From the NCBI GenBank assembly GCA_036382575.1, contig DASVHL010000073.1:34052-98051 (forward strand): a DNA stretch of 64,000 nt, given 5' to 3'. The stretch is from UBA6022 sp036382575 (GTDB lineage Bacteria; Patescibacteriota; Saccharimonadia; Saccharimonadales; Saccharimonadaceae). The notes beneath the pieces were generated by a model. It was not told the origin of the DNA, did not search any database, and saw only the letters and a program-made list of their open reading frames with translations. Shown in pieces: positions 16,258 to 23,991 of this stretch (the stretch's first letter is position 1; each line of letters begins with the position of its first letter). Position numbers and translations under genes: made by a program.

Positions 16258-16569
16258 GTGGTCGATGCTTCCTTTAGAGATAAGGTCTACGCGCTGATCG
16301 CGCAGGTGCCATCAGGTCAAGTGACGACCTATGGTGATCTGGCGGGTTTAGCGGGCCATGCCAATGCCTCGCGTATTATTGGAGGCATTGCACATTATGG
16401 TCCGACCGAATTACCATGGCATCGTCTCGTAAACCGATTCGGAGGTTTGGCCGCTGGTTATCATGGTGGCCGTGAAGCCCAGCGGCAGCATCTTGAGCAA
16501 GAGGGCTTGAGTTGTACTGATTTTATTGTTGATAACTTTAAGGAGCACCGATGGCAACCAGATCTTTAG
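16258..16569 (+). CDS. Alkyltransferase-like (ATL) DNA-binding protein
   Basis: A 103-residue protein of the MGMT C-terminal domain family. In O6-alkylguanine transferases the active site is PCHR; here it is PWHR (Trp54), the signature of ATL proteins. ATLs bind O6-alkylguanine without removing the alkyl group and recruit nucleotide excision repair. The DNA-binding helix with the Arg finger (NASRIIGG) is present. The start is the GTG at 16258, 10 nt after the thrS stop with AAGGAT before it. The 3' end overlaps miaA by 19 nt. Confidence 0.88.
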   Translation: MVDASFRDKVYALIAQVPSGQVTTYGDLAGLAGHANASRIIGGIAHYGPTELPWHRLVNRFGGLAAGYHGGREAQRQHLEQEGLSCTDFIVDNFKEHRWQPDL

Positions 16570-17432
16570 ATGCGCTACCATTAATCGTTATCGTTGGTCC
16601 GACTGCAAGTGGCAAGACGGCGCTCGCTATTGAACTCGCTAAGCAATATAACGGTGAGATTATCTGTGCTGATTCACGAACAGTCTATCGGGAGATGAAT
16701 ATTGGGACGGCTAAGCCGACTGTGGAAGAGCAGTCAGGGGTTCCGCATTGGGGGCTTGGTCTTGTACGACCTGATGAGAAATTTACAGCAGCTGATTTCA
16801 AGGGATACGCTGAGCAAAAGATGCGCGAAATTCGTCAGCGTGGACACATTCCATTTATTGTTGGCGGGACTGGGCTATATGTTGATGCCGTTGTTTTTGA
16901 TTATTCGTTTGGCGAAGAAGCCGATCAAGATCGACGAGCTGAGTTTGAGAAAATGACGTTGGAACGGCTGCATAAATATTGTACAAACAACAACATTAAG
17001 CTACCAGAAAACAAATTAAATAAACGCTATGTTATTCGAGCGATTGAGCAAAATGGTCAACCCACCTCAAGAAATAGTGAACCAATAAGCACAAGCATTA
17101 TTGTAGGAATTGCTACGGATAAGGACGTTCTGCGAACACGAATTGCCGGTAGGATTGAACAGTTATTTGACGACGGTGTTGTTGACGAGGCAAGTATGTT
17201 GGGCAAAAAATATGGCTGGGAAACTGCTGCTATGACTGGCAATATCTATCCTTTGATCCATGAATACCTTGAGGGTAGTATGAGTTTAAGTGAGCTGAAA
17301 GAGAAAAGTACAACAGTTGATTGGCGACTCGCTAAGCGTCAACTCACTTGGTTACGGCGTAATCCGCATATCTACTGGGCATCACTTGATGAAGCGCGCG
17401 ACTATCTGTCAGAGCGACTCGCCAGTCTCTAA
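16551..17432 (+). CDS. miaA: tRNA dimethylallyltransferase MiaA
   Basis: A 293-residue MiaA, which transfers a dimethylallyl group to N6 of A37 in tRNAs reading UNN codons. The P-loop is GPTASGKTALA (residues 16-26), followed by the DSRTVYREMNIGTAKP segment (normally DSxQ-Y) and FIVGGTGLYVDAV. The C-terminus has the RLAKRQLTWLRR motif (normally YAKRQxTWFR). In most MiaA the first segment reads DSMQVYR; here Met-Gln is replaced by Arg-Thr. The start lies inside the ATL gene, indicating one operon thrS-ATL-miaA. Confidence 0.94.
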   Translation: MATRSLDALPLIVIVGPTASGKTALAIELAKQYNGEIICADSRTVYREMNIGTAKPTVEEQSGVPHWGLGLVRPDEKFTAADFKGYAEQKMREIRQRGHIPFIVGGTGLYVDAVVFDYSFGEEADQDRRAEFEKMTLERLHKYCTNNNIKLPENKLNKRYVIRAIEQNGQPTSRNSEPISTSIIVGIATDKDVLRTRIAGRIEQLFDDGVVDEASMLGKKYGWETAAMTGNIYPLIHEYLEGSMSLSELKEKSTTVDWRLAKRQLTWLRRNPHIYWASLDEARDYLSERLASL

Positions 17433-17476
17433 AAGGTATGCTATGATAGAACACGAAACTTATTCTAGGTAGGGAA

Positions 17477-18064
17477 ATGATTGACGCACTATTTGGTTCA
17501 AAAACTCGGGTAAAATTACTACATTTATTTCTGAATAATCCAGGTAAGGCTTTTTATGTTCGTGAAATTACACGTCTGATCGACGAGCAGATCAATTCGG
17601 TCCGTCGTGAACTCTCAAATATGCTTGAGGTGGGGATTATCACAAGTGATAGTGCCGACAACAAGCTATACTATGAAATTAACCAACGCTACGAATTCTA
17701 TGTGCCATTTCGAGCTATCTTTGCAGATGAACAGATTGAATCTGTTGTAGAAGCTGGAGCAAACAACACTTGGCACGCGCTGGTCACTGAACTACCGGGA
17801 GTACGGCTTGCGATCTTAGCTGGTGTACTTGTAAAGGGCTCAACGAGTGCGGTTGACCTATTGTTAGTCGGCGAGGTGCCTGCTATCAAATTAAAGAATG
17901 CCATTAAGCATATTGAGAAGGTTGAAGCCCGAGAGCTTAACTATACTGTACTTAGTTACGATGAGTTCTATTATCGTTTGAGTGTTCGTGATAAATTTAT
18001 TACAGAGATACTTGGCGGCAAGAATACTGTCCTACTCGATACCGATAATGTACTGAAATTGTAG
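17477..18064 (+). CDS. Winged-helix transcription-regulator-like protein
   Basis: A 195-residue protein. The N-terminus (about 1-80) is a winged-helix DNA-binding domain (SKTRVKLLHLFLNNP...YVREITRLI...VRRELSNMLEVGII). The C-terminal half (LAILAGVLVKGSTSAVDLLLVGEV) resembles the degenerate nucleotidyltransferase-like fold often attached to such domains in archaea and CPR bacteria. TGCTATGAT gives a leader of about 30 nt with GGTAGGGAA before the ATG. It sits 15 nt upstream of the MBL-fold gene, so the two probably form an operon. Target genes are unknown. Confidence 0.75.
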   Translation: MIDALFGSKTRVKLLHLFLNNPGKAFYVREITRLIDEQINSVRRELSNMLEVGIITSDSADNKLYYEINQRYEFYVPFRAIFADEQIESVVEAGANNTWHALVTELPGVRLAILAGVLVKGSTSAVDLLLVGEVPAIKLKNAIKHIEKVEARELNYTVLSYDEFYYRLSVRDKFITEILGGKNTVLLDTDNVLKL

Positions 18065-18079
18065 AAGAAGGAGATATGA

Positions 18080-18715
18080 ATGTTTGATATTGAATATAAA
18101 GGTGGCAATGGAATTGTCATCTCAACTAAAAAGCTTAACGCGGTGATTGACCCGAAACTGTCAGTTGTTGGTCTGAAGGATCTGTCTACCAAAGACGCAT
18201 TAGAGATCGCAACCGAAGCTCGCTTTGCGACTGATAATCGTGATGCGCAACTTGCAATCGAAGGCCCTGGGGATTATGAGCTAGGTCCATTCTCGATCCA
18301 CGGCGTAGCTGCACAGCGTCACCTCGACACTGCAGACACCGAAAAACTATCAACGATTTATCGTATCGAGGTTGGGGATGTTCGAGTGGCGATACTTGGT
18401 AATATTGATGCCAAGTTGAGTGAAGATCAACTAGAAGGTATCGGTTTGATTGATATTTTGATCGTACCAGTTGGTGGTGCGGGCTATACGCTTGATGCAA
18501 CGAGCGCAGCAAGCTTGGTTCGTCAGATTGATCCGAAGGTTATTATCCCTGTTCATTATGCCGATGACGGTCTTACATACGAAGTTCCTCAAGACACACT
18601 CGATACATTCGTAAAAGAATTAGGTGCACCAGTCGAAACAGTTGCAAAGTATAAGGTTAAAGCCGCAACGGCTCTGCCAGCAACCTTGACTATTGTCGAA
18701 GTAACTCGCAGCTAG
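18080..18715 (+). CDS. MBL-fold protein lacking the canonical HxHxDH motif
   Basis: A 211-residue protein with the UlaG-like metallo-beta-lactamase fold: IEYKGGNGIVIST...VIDPKL at the start, then IEGPGDYELGPFSIHGV and DILIVPVGG, ending with IDPKVIIPVHY. The zinc-binding HxHxDH cluster normally found after strand 4 is absent and only the late PVHY histidine remains, so metal-dependent hydrolysis is doubtful. GGAG precedes the ATG by 6 nt. A strong terminator follows. The substrate is unknown. Confidence 0.75.
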   Translation: MFDIEYKGGNGIVISTKKLNAVIDPKLSVVGLKDLSTKDALEIATEARFATDNRDAQLAIEGPGDYELGPFSIHGVAAQRHLDTADTEKLSTIYRIEVGDVRVAILGNIDAKLSEDQLEGIGLIDILIVPVGGAGYTLDATSAASLVRQIDPKVIIPVHYADDGLTYEVPQDTLDTFVKELGAPVETVAKYKVKAATALPATLTIVEVTRS

Positions 18716-18734
18716 TCGCTGTCGAGCATATAAA

Positions 18735-18765
18735 AAATACCCCGCTCTCGTAGAGCGGGGTATTT
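18735..18765. terminator. Bidirectional terminator between MBL gene and rpmB
   Basis: AAATACCCCGCTCT and AGAGCGGGGTATTTT pair with a 3-nt loop, flanked by A and T runs. It serves both convergent genes. Confidence 0.9.
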
Positions 18766-18780
18766 TAGAGGGAAGACAGA

Positions 18781-18984
18781 TTAGCTAGCTTTCGCTAGAA
18801 TGCCTTTTTTCTTAAGCGTACGGATCGCCTGAGTACTCAGGATCATCGTGACTTTTTGACCATCGACTTCAAAAGTTTTCTTCTGAAGATTTGGTTTAAA
18901 GACACGTTTTGTGCGACGCAAAGAGAAGCTGACATTGTGGCCAAACTGTTTGCCTTTTCCGGTGAGTTCACATCGTGCTGCCAT
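18781..18984 (-). CDS. rpmB: 50S ribosomal protein L28
   Basis: A 67-residue bL28, a large-subunit protein near the E site. It begins MAARCELTGKGKQFGHNVS, the family signature in which the N-terminal Cys/Gly segment and the SLRRTKRVFKPNLQ stretch contact rRNA. I chose the ATG at 18984 because GGAAG lies about 10 nt upstream and the family starts here; a longer frame from 18999 adds unconserved residues. It is transcribed alone and shares a terminator with the MBL-fold gene. Confidence 0.95.
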   Translation of the reverse strand: MAARCELTGKGKQFGHNVSFSLRRTKRVFKPNLQKKTFEVDGQKVTMILSTQAIRTLKKKGILAKAS

Positions 18985-19124
18985 AATTATTACTTCCACT
19001 TATTTTTTACAATCTGTACCAGTGTAACCCTTTTTGGCGCTCTCGTCAAGGTGATACGCCTTTTGCTAGTGATTTTGCTGCTTGGGGGCGTTTGCCGGTG
19101 GTGTATCCTGTATAATAGCAAGTG

Positions 19125-19775
19125 ATGGATATAACTTATATTGTAATTGTTATTGGGGTGATTCTATTGTCTATGACGCTCCACGAGGCTATGCACGCCT
19201 TTATGGGGTATTGGTTGGGTGATGATACTGCAAAGCGTGAGGGCCGTCTGACACTTAATCCTATTAAGCATATCGATCCGTTCCTGACCTTGCTATTGCC
19301 GATTATGCTGGCACTCATTGGCGCGCCAATTTTTGGTGGGGCAAAGCCAGTACCTTTTAATCTGGATCGAGTAAAATACGACGAATGGGGTGCAGCGCTG
19401 GTGGCGATTGCTGGTCCGCTTACGAATCTTTTAATAGCTTTTGTTGCGTACGGCGTTGCTATAGTAGTAGGGCAACCTGTCGATCTGGTATCGGGCCCTC
19501 GTGATTTAAGTGGCCTTATTCTCTCTACGACTGTCTTTGTTAATCTTGGATTCTTTGTGTTTAATATTCTTCCGATTCCGCCACTTGATGGATCGCGTGT
19601 TTTGTATGCACTGGCACCAGAGTTTATTCGTCGTATTATGGAGACGATTGAGCGTTTTGGACTGATCTTTATCTTTGCGCTAGTGTTACTTGCAAATGGC
19701 GCAATTGGAGCGGTTATGACCACTATGATTCGCGGCTGTATTGATGTATTTCGTGCCATTTACGGCTTATTCTAA
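19125..19775 (+). CDS. Site-2 protease family (M50) membrane metalloprotease
   Basis: A 216-residue polytopic membrane protein with the zinc motif H20-E-A-M-H24 in the first helix and the second metal-ligand motif NILPIPPLDGSR near residue 150. It belongs to the short M50B branch (YwhC-like), without a PDZ domain, which cleaves substrates within the membrane. TATAAT ends 8 nt before the ATG at 19125, with no Shine-Dalgarno, so it is likely leaderless; a GTG at 19122 is less likely. Substrates are unknown. Confidence 0.9.
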   Translation: MDITYIVIVIGVILLSMTLHEAMHAFMGYWLGDDTAKREGRLTLNPIKHIDPFLTLLLPIMLALIGAPIFGGAKPVPFNLDRVKYDEWGAALVAIAGPLTNLLIAFVAYGVAIVVGQPVDLVSGPRDLSGLILSTTVFVNLGFFVFNILPIPPLDGSRVLYALAPEFIRRIMETIERFGLIFIFALVLLANGAIGAVMTTMIRGCIDVFRAIYGLF

Positions 19776-19799
19776 GCTAGCCGATGTTATAATAAAGAG

Positions 19800-19953
19800 T
19801 GTCCCAGGACACACCTAGATGTATATGATTTTCCTGAATATCATAGTTGATAGGAAGCGAATTGCTTATCTCCGTGGAGGTAAGTGAAAGAGCATCCACC
19901 TTGCAAACCGCGGGGAATGTCAAGCATCGACCGTAGTGTTCTGGGACTTTTTT
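19800..19953 (+). ncRNA. ssrS: Stand-alone structured RNA, candidate 6S RNA
   Basis: A TGTTATAAT extended -10 (19785-19793) starts a transcript of about 150 nt. Its ends pair over 12 bp: GTCCCAGGACAC (19801-19812) with GTGTTCTGGGAC (19936-19947), followed directly by T6. Inside are a hairpin TATGAT/ATCATA and an 8-9-bp hairpin CTTATCTCC/GGAGGTAAG. A closed terminal stem, partly open middle, internal hairpins, size and own promoter/terminator are the 6S layout, so a role in titrating RNA polymerase is proposed. No 6S consensus was matched by search, so the name is tentative. Confidence 0.5.
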
Positions 19954-20012
19954 GATTGTTAAGCATGTCGACTGTGGTGTGGTAGACTAGTGAAAAGAAG
20001 GTAAACATAAAC

Positions 20013-20885
20013 ATGAAGCAGCATGTCGCAACTCGAGCAATTATACGTAAGGAAGGGAAGGTACTTTTGTTACGTCGTTCGAGCGGTCGTGAGGCTATTC
20101 TTGGTAAGTATGAGTTACCTGGCGGCAAGGTTAGCTACGGTGAACAGCCCGAAGATGGCCTGAAGCGGTGTATCAAGGAAGCAACAGGGCTGTCTGTTCA
20201 AACGACGCAATTATTTGATGTTTTAACCTATGTCGACCACGATGATCGCGACACTCAGTATGTGTTCATTCTATATTTGGTAAGTCTTGTCTCGACAGGA
20301 TCGAAAATTCGGCTCAACCAGAACTATAATAAGTATATCTGGGAGAAGGTGTCAGAAATACATCAAGAAGATATCACTGAATCAACTCAGCTACTGTTGG
20401 GTATATCACAACATAGAATACAATCTGATGTTAACTCCTTAGAATCAGTGAACGATGACACTATTACATCAGATTCAACACGTGTCGTGATTCATTCCGA
20501 TGGTGGCTCGCGCGGTAATCCTGGCCCGTCGTCGGCTGGATATGTGATTATGGATACATTTGGTCACGTCATTCATGAAGGGGGAATGTATCTAGGTATT
20601 ACGACCAATAATCAGGCTGAGTATCACGGCGTGAGGTTGGGGTTGGAGAAGGCACTTGAAATTGGTGTGCGAACAATTGATTTTAGGATCGACAGCCAAC
20701 TGGTTGTTAACCAGTTAAATGGTGTCTATACAATCAAGAACCGTGAACTGTGGCCAATTAATGAACGGATTCGTGAACTGGTTGAGCAGTTTGATAAAGT
20801 GACATTCACGCATGTGAAACGCGAGTTTAACCAACTTGCCGATGGTGTCGTTAACAAAATCCTCAATGCCCATAGCGAGCAGTAG
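20013..20885 (+). CDS. NUDIX-like domain fused to RNase HI domain
   Basis: A 290-residue two-domain protein. Residues about 1-130 are a NUDIX fold whose box (G38 to L60) keeps G38, E44, R52, E56 and G59 but has Cys53 and Ala57 where Glu is expected, so pyrophosphohydrolase activity is uncertain. Residues about 155-288 are an RNase HI domain with all four catalytic acids: Asp163 (HSDGGSRGNPGP), Glu203 (NNQAEY), Asp227 (RIDSQLVVNQL) and Asp277 (LADGVVNK). It should cut the RNA strand of RNA-DNA hybrids. AGAAGGT precedes the ATG by about 10 nt. Confidence 0.9.
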   Translation: MKQHVATRAIIRKEGKVLLLRRSSGREAILGKYELPGGKVSYGEQPEDGLKRCIKEATGLSVQTTQLFDVLTYVDHDDRDTQYVFILYLVSLVSTGSKIRLNQNYNKYIWEKVSEIHQEDITESTQLLLGISQHRIQSDVNSLESVNDDTITSDSTRVVIHSDGGSRGNPGPSSAGYVIMDTFGHVIHEGGMYLGITTNNQAEYHGVRLGLEKALEIGVRTIDFRIDSQLVVNQLNGVYTIKNRELWPINERIRELVEQFDKVTFTHVKREFNQLADGVVNKILNAHSEQ

Positions 20886-20899
20886 GGTATAATGAATAT

Positions 20900-21230
20900 C
20901 AGGCAGTTCGTTAAACGATCGCTTGTATTTTACAAGAGGAAAGTCCGGGCAGCATAGGATACGACAGTCGCTAACGGCGACCGAAGGTGACTTTAGGGAA
21001 AGTGCCACAGAAACGAAACTACCCCGCAAGGGGCAAAGGTGAAACGAGTGAGGTAAGAGCTCACAGCATACTATGGTGACATAGTACGAAGGTAAACCCT
21101 GTCGGCTGCAAGGAGATCTACATTCAGGGCGGTCCGTCCGTAGATCGCTACCCGCTTGATCTTATAGGTAACTATGAGGCTAGATAGATGATCGTTCACG
21201 ACAAAACCCGGCTTATCGACGATCTGCCTA
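20900..21230 (+). ncRNA. rnpB: RNase P RNA (type A)
   Basis: The catalytic RNA that matures tRNA 5' ends. Conserved elements are visible in order: AGGCAG/CTGCCT as P1, GAGGAAAGTCCGGGC (CR I), the CACAGAAAC segment (CR IV-like) and ACAAAACCCGGCTTA near the 3' end (CR V). TATAAT at 20888-20893 is the -10, starting transcription at about 20900, and an intrinsic terminator follows immediately. It starts within 15 nt of the upstream gene's stop. Confidence 0.95.
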
Positions 21231-21264
21231 TTAAAATAACTCGCATTGTGCGAGTTATTTTAAT
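21230..21264 (+). terminator. Terminator of RNase P RNA
   Basis: ATTAAAATAACTCGCA / TGCGAGTTATTTTAAT, a perfect 16-bp inverted repeat with a TTG loop; it may also end the convergent rplT transcript. Confidence 0.85.
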
Positions 21265-21281
21265 GTAAGGAGCTTTTTAGC

Positions 21282-21626
21282 TTAGGCTTTGGCGCTCTTT
21301 ACGATTTCGGCAAATGCCTTTGGTTCACTGACAGCTAGTTCAGATAGGACTTTGCGGTCAAGTTCGATATTTGCAGCCTTAAGGGCAGCGATTAGCTTAC
21401 CGTAAGTTGTGCCTTGTTCGCGGGCAGCAGCATTAATACGGGTAATCCATAGACCACGTAGGTCACGCTTTTTGGTGCGACGGTCACGGTAGGCATATTG
21501 CAACGCTTTGATAACGGCTTGCTTGGCAAGACGATATGAACGCGTACGGTTATGTTGCATACCTTTTGCTAATTTAAGAATCTTTTTGTGCTTGGCACGT
21601 GCGGTGACGCCTCTTTTAACTCGCAT
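21282..21626 (-). CDS. rplT: 50S ribosomal protein L20
   Basis: A 114-residue bL20, an early assembly protein of the 50S subunit. The N-terminus MRVKRGVTARAKHKKILK, the YRLAKQAVIKALQYAYRDRR segment and the LWITRINAAAREQG motif are diagnostic. It is the last gene of infC-rpmI-rplT, the standard order. In other bacteria L20 can repress this operon by binding its mRNA; no such site was identified here. Confidence 0.97.
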   Translation of the reverse strand: MRVKRGVTARAKHKKILKLAKGMQHNRTRSYRLAKQAVIKALQYAYRDRRTKKRDLRGLWITRINAAAREQGTTYGKLIAALKAANIELDRKVLSELAVSEPKAFAEIVKSAKA

Positions 21627-21627
21627 A

Positions 21628-21822
21628 CTATACTCCTAGTGCTCGCTTAACGTTTTTAGCCATGCTTCCTGTAACGGTTGCAGTGGTGTTGATAGCACGC
21701 TTGCGGCTCTTGCTCTTTTTAGCGAGCATGTGGCCACCAAACGCACGGCGACGGGTCAGTTTACCGGTGCTGGTAATCTTGATCCGCTTCGCGGTTCCTT
21801 TGTGGGTCTTCATTTTTGGCAT
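21628..21822 (-). CDS. rpmI: 50S ribosomal protein L35
   Basis: A 64-residue bL35. MPKMKTHKGTAKRIKITSTGK is followed by the basic RRRAFGGHMLAKKSKSRKR segment, as in all members. It lies 1 nt from rplT and its start overlaps the infC stop by 1 nt, so translation of the three genes is coupled. Length is normal. Confidence 0.97.
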   Translation of the reverse strand: MPKMKTHKGTAKRIKITSTGKLTRRRAFGGHMLAKKSKSRKRAINTTATVTGSMAKNVKRALGV

Positions 21823-22328
21823 TATTTACTCCTTACTACTATGCTCAGATTGCGACCAGCCATCTGAGGCTTCTGCTCTAATATTGCGTCTTCTTCCAAA
21901 AGGGCAACGATCTTATCGATCATTTCGTATCCTAATTCCTTGTGAGCCATCTCACGACCACGGTAAAATATCTGAATGCGCACCTTGTGTCCGGCTGCCA
22001 GGAAGCCACGAATTTTTCGTAGTTTGATGTCCAGGTCGCCTGAACCGATCTTGAGGCCAAAACGCATTTGTTTTAGCTCAGTTGGTTTGCTATTCTTCTT
22101 ACTTTTTTGTAGTTCTTTCATCTTTTGGTACTGGTATTTACCCCAGTCCACAAGTTTCACTACAGGTGGTGCGGCGTTCGGTGAAATCTCTACGAGGTCA
22201 ACGCCGGCTTCCTCGGCTGCTTTGAGTGCATCGCTGCGACTCATGATGCCAAGTTGCTCTCCGCTGGTGCCAATGACACGCAGTTCATCGGCTCGGATTG
22301 CCTCATTGATACGAATTGATTTACTGAT
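21822..22328 (-). CDS. infC: Translation initiation factor IF-3, starting at a non-AUG (AUC) codon
   Basis: A 168-residue IF-3, which binds the 30S subunit and rejects non-canonical initiation codons. The N-terminal domain reads SKSIRINEAIRADELRVIG and the C-terminal domain contains LKQMRFGLKIGSGDLDIKLRKI. Between the in-frame upstream stop (TAG, at about 22358-22356) and residue 29 there is no ATG, GTG or TTG. AAAGGAG (22342-22336) sits 7 nt before ATC at 22328, which is the inferred start. An internal ATG at 22244 would delete much of the N-domain. Rare start codons in infC underlie autoregulation in other bacteria. Confidence 0.9.
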   Translation of the reverse strand: MSKSIRINEAIRADELRVIGTSGEQLGIMSRSDALKAAEEAGVDLVEISPNAAPPVVKLVDWGKYQYQKMKELQKSKKNSKPTELKQMRFGLKIGSGDLDIKLRKIRGFLAAGHKVRIQIFYRGREMAHKELGYEMIDKIVALLEEDAILEQKPQMAGRNLSIVVRSK

Positions 22329-22380
22329 CGCTGATCTCCTTTTGGTAAGTTCGCACTAATTTAAGCGTTACTCATAGGAT

Positions 22381-22409
22381 ATTTTACCAGATATAGGACA
22401 GGGGTTCAA
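22381..22409 (-). promoter_or_regulatory. Promoter of infC-rpmI-rplT
   Basis: Minus-strand TTGAAC (22409-22404), a 17-nt spacer and TAAAAT (22386-22381) with the extended -10 TGG. It gives a leader of about 45 nt before the infC Shine-Dalgarno and overlaps the last codon of the ComM-like gene. Confidence 0.65.
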
Positions 22410-23926
22410 GTGCTTTGTCTATATTGCAGTGCTTCACTAACGTGGCCAGTCGTGATATCGCTGCTCCCGTCTAAGTCTGCGATAGTGCGGGCAACGCGGA
22501 TAATTTTAAAATAGCTGCGGGCACTGAGGTTTAGCCGATCGGTCGCCGCACCAAGTAATTGTCTGACGTCAGCTGAAAGCGTTAGATCATTTTTAATTTC
22601 GCGACTTGAAAGATTACTGTTGTTTTTGCCACTACTTTTATATCTATTAGACTGCGCATCAGAGGCTATTTTGATTATGTTTAGTGCATTACTTTGTTGT
22701 GAAGATTGCATCGATTGATGATCGAGTAACGTGTCATTTGGCACGCGTGAGACGGTAACAATGAGATCAATGCGATCGAGGAAAGGGCCGGACAGACGTC
22801 GCTGATAGGACAGGATTTGTGTGCTGGTGCAGCTGCACTCACGCGTAGTATCGCCATAGAACCCGCACGGACATGGGTTCATTGTCGCAACAAGCATAAA
22901 ATCTGCTGGGTAATTGACGTGCCCGTTGACGCGACTAACGGATACACGACGGTCTTCGAGTGGCTGACGAAGTGATTCAAGGACGGCGCGTGGGTACTCG
23001 GGGACTTCGTCTAAAAACAACACACCCAGATGGGCAAGGCTAATTTCACCCGGTTTTGGGTGGGTGCCACCTCCAATGAGCGCAATCCGACTGGCGGTGT
23101 GATGCGGCGATCGAAACGGACGTACTGTAACGACGTCATCAATAGATTCGCCCGCCAGGCTATGAAGCTTGGTTACGGCAATTTTCTCGTTCGATAATAG
23201 GGGTGGGAGAAGACCTGTTAGTGTTCGGGCTAGCATGGTTTTGCCAGTTCCTGGCGGGCCAGTTAAGAGAATATTATGGTGACCTGCAGCTGCAATGATC
23301 AAGGCGCGTTTGGCTTGCTCCTGTCCGTGAACGTCATCAAGCGTTGGGTGCTCACCCTGGGTTACGGCGGTGATAGTGTCCAGTACGGCGACTGATGGCG
23401 AGATGACCACTTCTTGTTTAAGATGAAGGTAAAGGTCTTTTAGGGAGGCGATACCAATAACGGTAATGCCACTCACAAGGCTGGCCTGCTGAACATTAGC
23501 AACAGGCAGATAGATCGTCGAAAGACCGGCTTTTTTAGCTGTTTCGGCCAAAGTGATCGCACCTTTAATGGGGCGGAGGCTACCGTCCAGTGCGAGTTCA
23601 CCAGCGAATGCCGCGTTGTTAATTTCCGACTGACGTAGTTGACCTCCGCTAGCTAGAATGGCTAGGGCAATGGCGAGATCATAGTGGGTGCCATCTTTTG
23701 GTAGTTCGGCAGGAGCAAGATTAATAGTGATGCGCCGCGTTGGGTAATCAAGCAGGGAATTAACAATGGCGCTTTTGACACGCTCTTTGGCTTCGCTAAT
23801 AGCCTTGTCGGCCATACCAACGATCTGCAGGACTGGCAGACCTTTGGTAGCATCACTTTCCACCTCTATTAAGTGGCCTTCAAACCCGAGTGGTGCAGCC
23901 GACAGTACCTTGGCAACCGTAGTCAT
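22406..23926 (-). CDS. comM: ComM/YifB-family Mg-chelatase-like AAA+ ATPase
   Basis: A 506-residue protein with an N-terminal Lon-like subdomain (AKVLSAAPLGFEGHLIEVE; GLPVLQIVGMADKAISEAKERV), a Mg-chelatase AAA+ core with Walker A GPPGTGKTML, Walker B LGVLFLDEVPE and a C-terminal lid. A Cys-rich loop (CPCGFYGDTTRECSC) is typical. ComM is a helicase that promotes branch migration during natural transformation, which fits the type IV pilus genes. The start at 23926 (MTTVAKV) matches the family; a GTG at 23947 is an alternative. Confidence 0.93.
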   Translation of the reverse strand: MTTVAKVLSAAPLGFEGHLIEVESDATKGLPVLQIVGMADKAISEAKERVKSAIVNSLLDYPTRRITINLAPAELPKDGTHYDLAIALAILASGGQLRQSEINNAAFAGELALDGSLRPIKGAITLAETAKKAGLSTIYLPVANVQQASLVSGITVIGIASLKDLYLHLKQEVVISPSVAVLDTITAVTQGEHPTLDDVHGQEQAKRALIIAAAGHHNILLTGPPGTGKTMLARTLTGLLPPLLSNEKIAVTKLHSLAGESIDDVVTVRPFRSPHHTASRIALIGGGTHPKPGEISLAHLGVLFLDEVPEYPRAVLESLRQPLEDRRVSVSRVNGHVNYPADFMLVATMNPCPCGFYGDTTRECSCTSTQILSYQRRLSGPFLDRIDLIVTVSRVPNDTLLDHQSMQSSQQSNALNIIKIASDAQSNRYKSSGKNNSNLSSREIKNDLTLSADVRQLLGAATDRLNLSARSYFKIIRVARTIADLDGSSDITTGHVSEALQYRQST

Positions 23927-23991
23927 AATGCTTGTAGTTAAACACACTGGTCCTGATCTGTAAATAATGGTATACTAACGGTATTCATGTT

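Noticed and set aside
19136..19759. 207-residue minus-strand ORF opposite the site-2 protease
   Set aside because: Antisense shadow of a well-conserved membrane protease; composition follows from the real gene.
19800..19953. SRP (4.5S) RNA as identity of the small RNA
   Set aside because: The conserved S-domain with the GGAA loop and flanking internal-loop motif is absent.
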